64,000 bases of DNA from Pomacea canaliculata (GCF_003073045.1 NC_037592.1:40667760-40731759); one strand, 5' to 3'; positions 49,770 to 62,904 are shown, counted from the stretch's first letter. Notes: a model not told the origin generated them from the sequence alone. Numbers and translations are program-made.

Positions 49770-51577
49770 TGGCTTATATTTGTATCTCGTGATTGTTTTT
49801 TTTTGTTTTTTAACCTACAGGAAAGGTTTACTAACGAAGTGTTTAACTTTTTATCTATGCTTTAAATTAATATAATTACGCTTCTACTGAAAGAGATTCA
49901 AAAGTCTGAAAATCTTTGAAACAACTCCGGAATGATTCAGAATCACCTTTGACCTGGTCTTTATGGTCGTTGACGCTGTCGGTGGCTTTATTTTTACCTG
50001 CTGTGTGTACCTGCGCAATGAAAGGTGGGACGAGAATTTAACTCTCTGCCTCTCTCTCTCACACACACACACATCAGTGGCATAGGAACCACTCAGTAAA
50101 GATACCTAGAGGCAAGAATGTGAACGTCGTTCGCTGTAAGATCACATGTCAGATACAAATGTTAGTCGAGTTACAACCAGTGTCGATGTCTGAGCTTAGT
50201 CACCCTCCACTCAATCTTATTCACGTGGCTATGACAGAGCTTCTGAGGTTTTGTACCTTGGTTACAAAAACTAACATGTTTTATAATGTTTTATAACTTT
50301 TGTTGCTGTCTCCGCGTCAACCACGGATTCTCTCCCCTCTCTCTCCTTCGGACTGCATGAGTCATTGTCGTCGGTCTTGTTTGGAAGCCAGTTGTGATAA
50401 ACAATAAGTGTTTTCCGAAAGTACTTACAGGGACCCTTTAGACATCAGTCAGTCGGAAGCTGGGTTACATTCATTAGAAACATTAAAACTTATCTGGCGA
50501 CATGTTGTGAGCTGACCTTTCATCGAGTTCTTCCTGTTACAGTTCACCTTCCTCGTAGTCTGCTTCATGTCCAACACAACACAAAGGTCTTGTCAGACCC
50601 ACTGCAAACACAGTAAGAAACAGAAAGTAAGAGTTGAATTTGGGGGCATTGAAGGTTAGCTTGAACTGTAGACTGTGTGTGTATCTGAACTGTGAAAAGA
50701 AGACAAGAGACTGGCAATAAGAGAGAGAAAGAAGGGTGGATATTAAGGAGAGAGAGAAAAAACATTATCATACATATCCTAGTATAAGGGTTGGTCAGCG
50801 GGATCTGTTACATAAGAAAAATGGAAAGACGAGAACTTATGGGACAAATGTGGGAGAGAAAGAGACGCTACACCCTAATTCCACTCCTCCAGTTTCATTT
50901 ACCCAGCATGGCGGTGACAAAGGTTATAAAAACAAGAAATCTAACAATGCATTCAACAATAGCGACAATAACATCCATCAAGTAAAAAAGTAATAACTTG
51001 AGAGTTGCAGGACCTTCCCTCTGTTTCTACTCCTCTCCTTTTCATCTACCCCTGTACTATAGTTTGTTTTTGCTTTTTTAATACCTCACGTGCTGCAAAT
51101 GAATCACGTGACAACTCTAAACATTTAGACGAGTGCTGCGTAGCCCTGACATCCCCAACCATCATGCATCCTATGGAGCCGGGTAATTAAATGCGACCTA
51201 CTTCCCCTTCCAACAGCGAGACTTGCTGACTAAATGTATAAATGTACAGCTGATGTTTGTATCCCTGCTGACATCTCCTGCCACACCTGTCATCTACTCT
51301 CTTCTTGTTTATGTCTACTGACAAGCGTATGCGAGTGAGGCAGCCCGTTCCAGTCCCATTAACATCTCTGGACATTTCCTCACGAGGTGAAAAAAACCCA
51401 GCAGCAATGATCAGTTCTAAAAATAACTCAAATTTTCGAGAAACGGTTTTGCCCTTTTTTCCCCACTGAGTCACCAGCGGCTGGTCCGTTGGTCTGTTCC
51501 CAGCATCCCGCACTTGGGCTTGAGGACCACACCACAGAGGGAGCAGACTGCTGGCAGGTGACTGTCTCCACTGAAAT
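49770..51577. other. Intergenic region upstream of gene F
   Basis: No gene seen. An (AC)n run lies at 50060-50074. The promoter of gene F should be in the last part. Confidence 0.45.
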
Positions 51578-54500
51578 ATGGACAACACTGCAGGTGAGGA
51601 ACACACACCATCTTTACATTAATAACCATTGAAAAGACAGTGACGATTACGTTTGATTATGATGATGTCAGCATCATGATGACGACGACGACGATGATGA
51701 TTGCGATGTTCGTAGTTGTTGTCGAATGATTTTCTCTTCTACGCTGGCTTTTACGTATTACCGATTAAGACAAGTTAAATGATAGAATTTGACATAAAAG
51801 AAACATACAGCCATTAAACTCTAACTTGGGTAAATACTTAGAAGTGATGCTTCACAGCAACAGTCATAAAACACCTGTGAACATTTAGACAATTAATGCT
51901 TAATATACAGGTATAGTGACAATCAACTTCTCATGTTAATCATGTTTTACCCTAACTTAATTGTAAAATACTTATACTAATCATTGTGATGGTAAGCCTC
52001 AAACCATTTACTTGTATTTTGAAGGGAATAAAGATTAGATGATTGTCATTAGAAGTTTGCTTATTCAAGATACAAGATTTCATCAAGTAAGGTGTATTTA
52101 ATAAAAGTTTATAAACACATGTGCTCAGAATCTGGGACAGGATAAGATTTTATGTTGGTCACTAATTTTTGTTGACACTAAAGAAAGAGGGAACTCTCTA
52201 TTCTCTTCTTAAATCAGTCATTTAATAATGATACATACATAATTCTGATTTTTACTTAGTCCATTTAGACCACGATTTGTATTCACTGAGATAAATTGCG
52301 AACACCAGAGATAAGTGGTCTCCTTGCTTGACACCAATTTCAATTTCAATAAGCTGTAACTTGTTTCCGTGAGCCTCGACATTCCTCAGAACATTTCATG
52401 TCTTTCCAGAAATTGAACGATGGGCAGAGAAAGAAAAGCTCACTCTGGAGACCCTCAAAACACTCAAGGAAGATGGCTTTGCTTCCTTTGAGACATTGAG
52501 TCTACTAACACCACAAGATGTGGATGGTTACTACGCTGCTACAAATCGTCTTCTGAAGGAGCAATGTCTGCGCTTGAAGAAAGCTGTGGACAAACTGAAT
52601 GAGCAGAGTTCACCAGAGCAGGTCAAGGACACTGGGGGTATCGCCAGCAAGGAATGTCAGAAGGACCGGTCAGAAGGTCTGATACCCAGTCTTTGAGTAA
52701 ATGTGTGTGTGTGTGTGAATATTTTTAAACGCTTTCAGGGAGGAAGGATATATTAGAGAGCAACATCATGTGAAGTTGAATTCAGTATTCTCACAATTTC
52801 CCTGATCTTCTCATAAGGTGGAACGTTTGTGCCCAAAAATAGTTGTAATTTATTTCATGTCAGTATTATTACATCTAATATTTATAACTGGCAATGGCAG
52901 AATGACAAATTTCTTATTCCATAATTTCATATCTTAAAATGTCTTTATTCCAAAAGAGAATTCCTGCCTCCTTTCAGCCAGAAGGAAGTAGAACGGATTT
53001 TAAAATATTTTATCCAAAACAGAAATAAGGGTTGTTCCAGTCTTGAATTCTAATATCGTTTTACTTGTCTTTACTTGGATCTTTCCTGTATATTGTTTCC
53101 TGTATATATGGACAGATGTCAGAAATCACACAGAAGACTTGTCACCTGGGAAAGCGGTTGCAGGAAGAGGGGATCGCGACACTCTGTCATTTCATGAAGC
53201 TAGAATGCGTTTTGAACCTGAACAAGGTTGGCTGCTGTTCTCAATACTTTTAAATTAATATTTAGGGTTAATTCTTAATCAGACAAATTATTTAAAAAAC
53301 TAACTTCAACGCAGTGTGCTGTCAATAGCACTCAGGACGGAAAACATTTAGATGTAGTGTGGAACTGTCGTTCAAAATAGCTATCAATGTAAATGAATAA
53401 CATAAATTAAGAAAATATTCATTTCTTGAAAGGACATTGCACATGAAGCTATAAGACATTCAACTCTAGAATAAGATATTTATTCCGAGAGAGAGAAAAA
53501 GAATACAAAGTTCTCTTCGCTATTTATATTGTGTCGATGCCAATAAGCTGCCTAAATTTAAACGATCTAACAAAGCCACCAAATAGTATCCCAAGGATGT
53601 TAAAGAATGTTTGTCGTGTTTTTTTAAAATATATTTACAAGACTGAGAAACTCAACCATATGTTTCTGTAAACCCAGGAGACACCAAAGTACTGGACAGA
53701 GGGCGATGGAAACATGAAATATCCAGAGGTAAGTATGCTTATCTTGGAATGAAATAGGCGAAGTCTCAGAAAAAAACAATTTTTTTCCTGCAATGTAACA
53801 ACAAACACTCCATGTGGTGCTCACACTGTGAGTTTATACATCCGAGAGAGGAACGCAAGGATGAGAGCGAGGATTATTATTTCATTCTCTGTAAAATAGT
53901 AACAAATGATAAGTTTCAAAAACTGTACATGCACGTGCGTGCAGTTTCTTTTTCAGAGGAGTTGCGGTTCCTGCTGGTGGGTAAGACCGGGGTGGGAAAA
54001 AGTGCAACGGGCAACACGATCTTCGGCGAAAACAAGTTTCGAACATCAGTCGGCTTCAGCTCAGAGACATCACAATGTGAAATAAATCGTGGTGTCGTCA
54101 GCGGCCTGAAAGTTGAGGTAAACACAACACACAAACAAACAAGCACGATCATAGATTAACACTCACACCACCACCACCAACACCACACGCACCGACGCCA
54201 CCACCACCATCAACAACAACAGCAACCACTTTTCACCGGAAATGTGTACATGATTTTCGAGGGACGGCGAAGTCTTTTGACCAGACCTTTACCTTCCACA
54301 TGACTCTCCCTAGAAACAGCCAAGAAGTTACGTTTCCCACCCTTGTGGCCACTAGGCTATGCATGCGTATACGTTTTGTTTTTCAAAATTACCTGTTTTT
54401 TTATCCAATATTAATTGACAGCTAAGCTAATTATTGCCTAAGACTATTTCAAAGGTGTTACACAGTTGTACCTATGTGCCCCTATTTTATCTTTTATCAT

Positions 54501-55844
54501 TAAGATGAAGACCTGCTTATTTTGGTTGATATTATCATGAAACTAAGCTTGCATACCTATTGTGTTTTAAATTTGCTGCTTACAACAAGAGGTTTCAAGA
54601 CCGAAGTCGTATCTCTGAGGTTTAAATTATCCCTTTCGAGTGAAAATATCGATGTAGTTGTGTTGTCTAGTACAGGAAACTTGATTCAGGTCAACGATTC
54701 TGACAGAGTTTCATACCTGGATCATCTCCATAACACTTTAAGAAGGTTTTGAAAAAATAGATTTTTGCGAAATAAAATTTTATTTTTAGCTAAAGAAAGT
54801 TTATAACTGCTATGCCATAAATTTTAATTCTATTTACAGATCACCGACTCGCCAGGCCTGTTTGACACAAATGTTACAGAAGAGAACATCGCTGCAAGGA
54901 TTGTGCAGGCAGTGGCCCTCTTACATCCGGGTCCTCACGCTTTCCTCTTCGTGGTGAAAATAGGGCGATTCACACGGGAAGAGGAGGGCACCTACAAACG
55001 ACTCGTTGCAATCTTTGATAAGGAGGTCACTAAGTACATGGTCGTCGTCTTCACCGGGGGAGACAACTTGAGGTCTGCCGGTCAAACTATCGATGACATC
55101 ATCAGTTCAGCTCCTGCTGGACTCAAAGACATTCTGAAAGATTGTGGAGGAAGATATGTGGTCTTTGACAACATGACAGCTGACAAAAAGCCTCAAGTTA
55201 ATCGACTGTTAAACATTGTGGTCCAAATGGTCAAGGACAATAACAATGAACGATACACTTGCCCGAAGTACATTTCGGTTGGAGAGAAAATGGAAGAAGA
55301 AATTCAGAAAAGGATGATGGAAGTAGAAAAGAGAGAGCACGAACACAAGCAGTACATCAGGCAACTTGAGATGAATGTCAGACAACTAGAAGAAAATGCC
55401 AAAAAAGAAAGAAAGGAATATGAAGAGAGAGAAAAAGCGCGTAAGGAGAAGATAAAGAAAAAAGAAGAAAAAATGGAAAGAAAAATACAGAAGATGTACG
55501 AGAAACTGGAGCTGAAGTCTCTTACCGATGCGGAGATGGAAAAACAAATGAACAATCTTTTAAGAGAAAACCAAGATCTGGTGAATCAAATAGAGAAGAA
55601 ACAAGAAGAAGATCGAAAGCAAACGGAAGAAAAACAAAGAAAACTAAAGGAAGAGGCAGACAAAGTAATGGAAGACATGAAAAAAGCACAAGAAGAAAGC
55701 CAGGAAGCTTATGATAATGAAATAAATCAACTCAAAGATGGTATTGCACGAAATGAAGAAAAGGGTTTACTTGGCAGAATGGCTGAGGGCATTGTAGAAA
55801 CAGCGGCGATGGTCTGGAGGGTCATCCGCGTGTTCTTCTCATGA
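51578..55844 (+). CDS. Gene F: complete SAM-like/GIMAP GTPase
   Basis: Exons 51578-51593 (MDNTA), 52410-52676, 53678-53728, 53957-54117 and 54840-55844 join in frame (phases 1, 1, 1, 0) to about 499 residues. Residues 6-80 are SAM-like ([36 protein letters not shown]). A 17-residue linker exon ([16 protein letters not shown]) follows. G1 GKTGVGKS is at 120-127, G3 DSPG at about 168-171, the box [15 protein letters not shown] at about 196-210, G4 TGGD at 237-240 and G5 RYVVFDN after it. The rest is a Lys/Glu coiled coil ending in the hydrophobic [20 protein letters not shown] tail, a likely membrane anchor as in some vertebrate GIMAPs. All GTP-binding motifs are present, so this is the best candidate for an active enzyme. 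The donor after the SAM-like exon (GTCTGA) is weak; the next better GTAAAT lies past a stop. Confidence 0.8.
53117..53250 (+). pseudogene. Decayed SAM-like exon in a gene F intron
   Basis: After an acceptor-like GGACAG at 53111-53116, one frame reads [20 protein letters not shown] and TLCHFMKLE, which resembles the tPxTLRxLKxEGFxSLxxLxxL core of the SAM-like exons. The second half is missing, no donor follows in frame, and the phase does not fit. It probably marks a former second SAM-like exon, as in gene H. Confidence 0.4.
54165..54236. repeat. (CAC/CCA)n-rich simple repeat
   Basis: CACCACCACCACC, CACCACCACCATC and CAACAACAACAGC patches in a gene F intron. Confidence 0.7.
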
Positions 55845-57955
55845 AGAATCTCGTCTGCAAGGACAAGGCATTCAGTGAGACTTCCATCATCAGATCGACA
55901 AGATTAATCATGCCAAAACAAATTATATTTTCATTTTCTTGCCAAGGGGAAACAATCTCGTTTTGCTAAAGAAATTATTTTTATCATCCACTCATGAATG
56001 ATTGACAAGAAATTGTTGACATTTTAGGTTTAGCAGCCAAGGTTTTAGTTTGGATTTTATTGCTTAGAAATTCTCGTGGCTACTTTTATTTCTTCCGTTG
56101 AAGACTCGAGAAACCGGAACTGACGAGATAAAGTAAGCCTCCTGACCAACTGAACATTATGCTCAATTTCATTTCAAATGTTTATTTGAGGACTCACAGA
56201 CAATGAAGGACACACTCATCGCAACGCAATTTTAACTTTTTAGTTTTGTTCTTTAAAAATTAGAATATATTGTCTAAACTTTTACCGTTTATCTTTCAAT
56301 TGTGTCAGAAAAATATTGTAATTGAAATCTTAATTTGCAAGCAGATCAACTAAACACGAGGGTCTGCACTGATGCATTTTGGAATAATTGTATTTTAACA
56401 TGATGTTTACCATTTTTGCAGAATACTTTCATCTTATACAGTGGATTTTTTTATTCTAATCACTTGACCTGAGTGCGACTGTTATACTCATGGGACCTTT
56501 GGTCACTCCACTCCACTGCAGTGGCAGTCAGGTCTAAATTAGTTGATTAGTAAAGTCGTTAATTAAGCTTTAACCGATGGTGTTCACGTGATAAGACTCG
56601 GCTAGCAGACGTATTCATGAACTAAAACTATTTTATCTTACCGATGTCCCTTGGTATCCACTTGCGCTAAGTTCTCAAGCATGTGGCCTTCAATATGTAA
56701 CATACATGTTCTTATGACCAGTACCCTGTAGTTTCATATTTTGTAATAGATAGAATCCCTTTTAAAATGCAAATAGCGTGTGAAAACGAAAATCATCATG
56801 AAAAACTGATATAAAATACGGATATAAAGAAAAGAGAACTCCGTGTAAATAAATCTTCTTGTAAAGGGAAGTAACCGCACAAAAGTTCTTTTCTATTTGA
56901 CAGAAAACAAAGTGGAGTGTAAAGAAGATGTAGGTAGGAAAGGTGGATGTTTCAATATTTGGATCTTGTTAATATTTTTTTTTATTTCCACTTAAGATAA
57001 ACTATATTAACTATTTATTATGATTTTTTTTTTAATTGTGTGCGCACCAGTTCAGAATACGACTGACAAAGAGCAACAGAGAGTGTGTTTTGAGGAGAGA
57101 GGTTTGGGCGACTGGATTGATAAATATGACGATGCTGAACTGTATACTTATCTGATTTTTGTTTTCTGAAGTATGTTATCAACTCTTTGGTGTCTTTATT
57201 TAGGATATATTGTGCAGTATATTGTTTTTCCTGTAACATATACTGTATACAAATATTGTTTCTTTCTACATTTTATACATATATAACCCTCATAAACCCC
57301 ATCATCATCGTTATTCGTGCTACGTCAGATTCTGCTCTTCACGACCTCAGCAAGTGCACACTTGATACAAGCTCCACAAGCTCCACAAGCTAAAGATGTT
57401 GTTTAAGATGTTCGAGGCTACATGCCACCACCTAATCTCTGAGGCATTTGAGATGTGGTTGTTAAATTTTCCTCACCATTATTATCTTTTTCGTAAGCTA
57501 GCTAATTTTTTTATGACATTGTAAGCATGAAGACTATACCTTGAAGTAGCTTGTGATTGTAGCAATTTTTCAAATAAAAACTCAAATTTTCATTTGTTTT
57601 GACTGAAACTTATGTTAGTTCTGCTGTATAAAATCCTCTTTTACTATATTGTTTGAACGTTGTACAAGCGAATACGTTATCACTGCAGTGTTGTCATGTG
57701 GTACCTTAAGGGACTTTAACTCCACCTGCCCCCTATAGTCGGGTCCGAGGGTCAACAGGAGGTGGTCTTCCCCTTGTCCGTGCTGACTACTTGTTGACTA
57801 GATGAAGAATTCTGGGTGAGTGGCTGACCAATAGCATCCCTTGTTGAATGCGACTGTGCCAATGTTCCCCATGAGACCAGTTCCCCGGGGCTGTGTTTTG
57901 ACGATAGGTGCTGGAACATTGTAAGAGACAGATATAGCACTTGATATACAATTCT
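55845..57955. other. 3' flank of gene F
   Basis: No gene or recognisable repeat seen. Short AT-rich open frames have no family features. Confidence 0.5.
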
Positions 57956-57959
57956 TGGT

Positions 57960-58560
57960 TCTACACTATATCGATGTATTGGAGTATAAAGTAAATCGCG
58001 AGGTGGACACTAATCTACAATTAAGACATGAAACTCACTCTGGAGGGGAAGATACTTGTATAAAGTTCTCCACGTTTCTTATGTCGACTCTACCTGATCA
58101 GTTTATTTTCTGAACAAATGAATAAAACTGCATTCACCTGGAAATGATTGCACATATATATTTAATGTAGTATAAAAGATCTTGACATCAAACACTATAC
58201 ACACCTTGTGACAGAGCCATAGCAGCTTGTAAACTTGCTTTGTGACTTTAAAATAGCGCAGCTCTAGAGAAATGGGAATTTCCGGTCTATATTTAGCTTC
58301 TACCAATGTTTACACATGAGTAGAATTCCTCCCTCGCACCAGACTGCTCGTGTGGTGTACCAGGTGAACTGACAACAAAGACGAAGACACTGAGGACTGT
58401 TTGCAAGTCGCTGCTTAGTCGAACTCATGGAATTACGACATGTTTTACGACAGACGACTCTGGAAACTGTCGTGACGTGGGATGTAGATAACGGAAGTCT
58501 GCCAACAACCACCACAGTTGGTAGAAGGACAGACGGCTGACTTCATATCGTATTCTATTT
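57960..58560 (+). pseudogene. Orphan, inverted copy of the E-type promoter and first exon
   Basis: 57960-58070 is the complement of 45640-45750, and 58180-58560 is the complement of E2's 5' region in the same order (ACACCTTGTGACAGAGCCAT, then GCAAGTCGCTGCTTAGTCGA). At the first-exon position it reads GTCGAACTCATGGAATTACG where E2 has GTCGAAGTCATGGAAGACAA, and the GTAAGT donor is gone. Nothing of the SAM-like, linker or G-domain exons follows. It is a 5'-end relic of a third E-type gene. Confidence 0.65.
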
Positions 58561-61500
58561 GCGCGCTGACTAACATGTAGACATATAGCATTTTCCTGCA
58601 ATATTGTGTTAAATAATGGTCATCCAAGGGCAGTTTTCCAGGTTATTACATTGTACTTGCAGATAAAATTCCGAAATATTGTAACACAAAGTAGACGTAC
58701 CTTGTGTGTGTGTGACCGCGCTTCTGATATGATAATCATTGGTTGCAGGGGGGTAAAGTGTCAGTGTTAATATACTCTCCTTTGACACTTGATGACAATG
58801 CCTTATTGAACGGAGAAGTTTCATCTAGAGGAGTAAATCACATGCATCTACATGCATTTCTAGAGCAAAGGGCATGACAAGTAATTGTCCATTGGTTGAG
58901 GCACTTTGCTTTCCCAATCCCTTTGATAAAGTGTTGAGGGACTTTACTGTTTACTGCTTTTTTCCTGGCCATTTATAGATGGAATCGTCAGTTGTTTGTT
59001 TACATGGATGTGTGATGTAAGATTAGTTTGCATGTTGTGAAGTGTTCTATGATGCACAACCTTTTAGTCCTTATGTTTTTTCCCGCAACTAACACTTGTC
59101 TATTTTTGTAACAGAACATAAGAATATAATTGCCTTCTGGGATTCATAAAGTTGTTTATTATTTTTATTTTGCTTGTTTTCTCCTCTGCCATATCCTGTC
59201 ATCAACTATTGTCGTCTGAAATGTCTGTGAAGACTCTAACGCAGATTGTGAAAAATTTTGAAAGTTCGTGTGTGTGAGAGAGAGAGAGAAGTATGTTTGT
59301 GTATATAATTGTTTGTTTGTGTGAGTAAACATACATACAGATGCACATACTGTTCCCAAGACAAAAACAGAATTAAACACACAAAAAGCCAAAAAAATAT
59401 AAAGAAAATAAACGTAGTTTCTTTTGCGTTAAAGTTCTTAGGTGTTTCTACTTGAAAGTTGTAGAAATTTCAGATGGTCATCTCTCGCTGAGGTTGTCAC
59501 GATCCAACGCAGAATTAATACTGCAATAAAATATTCACGAAATGCATCTCAGTTTCAAAGTCTAAACTGAACGCGAAATGAGAAGATGAAGCCACCTTTA
59601 TGTAACAGTTTTATAAAAAGTTTCCCATCAACACGAAAAGTGAACTTACAATAGCTTTTTCTCCCCCAACCCCTTATCAGTAAACACACAAAAGAATATG
59701 TGTATACGGATTTTAATGTGTTACAGATGAATGTGACATTGGACACGATTAGAAAACAAAGCGCAAAATAATTCCCAAAAGTAATTTAAAAGTTTAAACT
59801 TTTCACGACATCAACTTACCTTTTCCTCTCTTAAAGAATTAATTGCTCACTGCTTTAGATGTCATGGGGCTTCCCTCTTGGTGAATGTCCCGGTTGTTGA
59901 GCTTGGCTGAGATAATCAGTCTAGGTATGCTCCAGGGGAAAACAGTCATCAAACCTGTAGGAGACAAACACCGCTACCTGTTGTGTCATTTGTAACTCTA
60001 AGAAGCACAAATACTCCTCTCTTTTACAGCTAGAAAACTTCTAGTGTTTACACCTGGCTAAGCACTGTCTGCCATCATAGCAATAGGAAATAACGACCAC
60101 TACTACTCTTCCTTTGCAATATACACATTTTAAACATGATTTTTAACGTTTGCTTAAATATTTTAAAGTCACTTTTGATACTTTCTTTTTATTTATACTT
60201 TACTTGTTGAAATAGGAGTTGATAAGATGGACTGCTAAAACTTTTTAAAAAAACATGATTTTAAAAGTTTTCTTTAAACATTTTAATGACTGCTTTTTTA
60301 ATGAATTACACTTCGTGTCGGCCAACCATTGAAATATACCCACAAGTGCTACTAGTTTCTTTTACTTTAAAAAAAACCAGCTGCTTTAGTACTCAGTGTG
60401 ATTTAAGGGATGTCTTGAATCTTATTGGTCCATGCTACTACAAATAGTGTAGTCATTAGCCAAAGTGATATAGACCAATCCATAATTAAGAACGCAGATA
60501 AAATCGTCAGGAGATTGCTGGTATCGACATGGTTACCAAGCAGAGAGGAACTGAAAAAAATGTTGGAACCCCACCTCATTCAAGCATGTTGGACGAAGGG
60601 AAACCACTCAATATAAAGCAGTGAATGGAAGACACACAAACCTGTCAGCTTTGTGATTAACATTACAAGTAAAACAGATGGCGGTATTTGTCGTTCTGGG
60701 TTGGCTCCTCATTCAAATCCCAACAACATCTAGCAGGAACATTCTTTTGGTCTGTGGAAAGGTCGGAGGCTGTTCGGCTTGTGTAGGTGGCTGTGGAGGT
60801 TCATTTCCTTCTAATATGTTCCCAATGGATTCTGATAAAAATGGAAATGATGTTACGCAGGGCAAACTGGGACTATGTCAAAGTTCGACGGTTAACTAAT
60901 GTGATAGAGAGAAAAAAGGAAAAACATGTGATGGCAGTTTTTATCTTTCTCTCTTTATTACAAGCGCTGCTCCCCATCCCTACCACACCTACAGAGGTTT
61001 GCTCTGCTCCACAGTCAGGTGACGGGGTCATTCATTTCTTTTGACTCGAAACGTCGACCCTCTTCTCCTCTCTCCATCCTCGATCAACAAGCTGAAAACA
61101 TAAGCAATTATGAAGGGGCATCAATAATGTATCAACTGCAAGACATTTGCTTTACTATTTCGCTACTTTGAGGCCGCATATATAAATTACTCATTTAGCT
61201 TGACTCAGCTGACGTGGGAAATACAAACTTGACAATAAAATCACAAGAAAAAAATTACCCAAACAACACAAGGTATTCCCGGCTAGTTTATCATACGAAG
61301 TAGGATTTATCGTACTCTCTTTTAGTAAAAGTTTTATTGCAAGACATGTAAATTCCTCCATATCACCATAAGAACTGAGTTAAATTCTAGAGTGTCGTTT
61401 GCATGAATATCTGTAATTTCCAAATTTACTGGTGGAATATGCCTGAGAAAATGAGCGAGACTGATGAACTCCACCTCCTTGCAATACATGCACATAATTA

Positions 61501-62116
61501 ATATGTTCTGTAATTCTTCGTACAATTCATAACGAATAAGAAATTAAAATAATATCCTGTTATGAAAAGGTAGTAGCATAGGAGGGCAAAGATAATGGAA
61601 ATTCAGGCAAGTTATTTACAGTCTAGTGATTGTCTCCCTTGTAAAGGCAATCATGTTGCTACAAGGGGAATAATATTACGCATGAATCTAGTGGAAGATA
61701 TCTTTTGGTTGTGAGCTCTTCGGTAAAAATACACGAAATTTATTCACCGAAGTATGAAGCTGTAGAGTCTTGTACATTTCTTTCTTCCTTCCTTTAGCGC
61801 CCCCTGACTTTACAGGGGTTAGGGTTACTGTATTGCACTACAGGGTGAGCCACTGATAAGTACCCCGCTTCGTCTGAGGGTATTATAGGGGGCACCCTCG
61901 CCCTGTATAATACTAGCAAAGAGAGACCACAGCTTGTTAAGTACTACATAAAACAGGGTTTTCTTGTTTTCTTAGAGTACATGGCTAAAGTGTGAATAAA
62001 TAAGTAACATAAGTTGTCTCTCACGTCAAGAGTAAGCTACTCATTGAGCTGAGAAAAACGTTTCCAAAGTAATATAAAGAAAATACAAATTATGCTGTCA
62101 CTTACAGTTTCTTACC
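58561..62116. other. Gene-poor region
   Basis: No supported gene. A (GA)n patch lies at 59275-59288. A G/C-richer stretch at 61797-61910 (CGCCCCCTGAC ... TAGGGGGCACCC) may be part of an unknown small repeat. Short open frames (for example 60678-60899) lack recognisable domains. Confidence 0.45.
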
Positions 62117-62302
62117 GTCAAACGTTGTTTACTGCTTTGCATACCATGGTGGTTTCTCACTTCACTGTCGGACTGGAATCCTCCCCAAGTCATTTGTCTA
62201 GGTTCACAAATCTGCAAAAAATACATTCAGCTATCTGTTATTTTTCCTGTGTGAAATCTTAACATGCAGCATTCCCAACTAAACATTTTTTAAAACCCTG
62301 AT
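62117..62302. repeat. Direct repeat, left copy
   Basis: CAAACGTTGTTTACTGCTTT starts a block of about 185 bases that recurs at 62905-63086 with substitutions and small indels. The two copies flank the minisatellite. Confidence 0.8.
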
Positions 62303-62344
62303 TCACAGTTCCGACTTTAAGATTTATTCGATTCACAAGTGAGA

Positions 62345-62904
62345 TTTTCCATTTTGGAATTCACAGTTGCGATTTTGCAATTTTCAATTCCGAGTTGCGA
62401 TTTGATGTGTGCGTTTCGGAGTTGCGATTTGGGATTTTTGATTTGCCGTTTTGCGAAGCACAGTTGAGATTTGCCGTTTTCCTTGTTACAGTTGTGATTT
62501 GCGATTTTGCGATTTTTTTCAATTCACAGTTGCACTTTTCAATTTTGCGATTTCTGATTTTGCAGTTTCTGATTTTGCACTTTCTGATTTTTGCACTTTC
62601 TTATCTTGCACTTTCTGATTTTTCGATTTTTCGATTGTTCGATTTTTTCCATTCACAGTTGCGATTTTCCATTTTGCGATTTCTGATTTTGCAATTTCTG
62701 ATTTTGCACTTTCTGATTTTTGCACTTTCTTATCTTGCACTTTCTGATCTTGCACTTTCTGATCTTGCACTTTCTTATCTTGCACTTTCTTATCTTGCAC
62801 TTTCTGATCTTGCACTTTCTTATCTTGCACTTTCTGATCTTGCACTTTCTGATTTTTCGATTTTTCGATTGTTCGATTTTTTTTTCCATTCACAGTTGCA
62901 CTTT
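62345..62904. repeat. Minisatellite with nested order
   Basis: The core array at about 62703-62850 has about ten 15-base units of TTGCACTTTCTGATC/TTGCACTTTCTTATC. Around it lie degenerate GCGATTTT/CTGATTTT words. A larger unit (about 62515-62650) recurs at 62640-62895, each ending in TTTTTCGATTTTTCGATTGT. Long open frames on both strands here are products of the 15-base period, not genes. Confidence 0.85.

Noticed and set aside
51187-51606. 139-codon minus-strand frame overlapping gene F's first exon
   Set aside because: No recognisable domain, and it overlaps the well-supported start of gene F on the other strand.
60425-60899. Two small open frames with a signal-peptide-like start (MAVFVVLGWLLIQI...)
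   Set aside because: Short, no homologous copy in the window, no splice or poly(A) support; the Cys/Gly-rich end may be chance.
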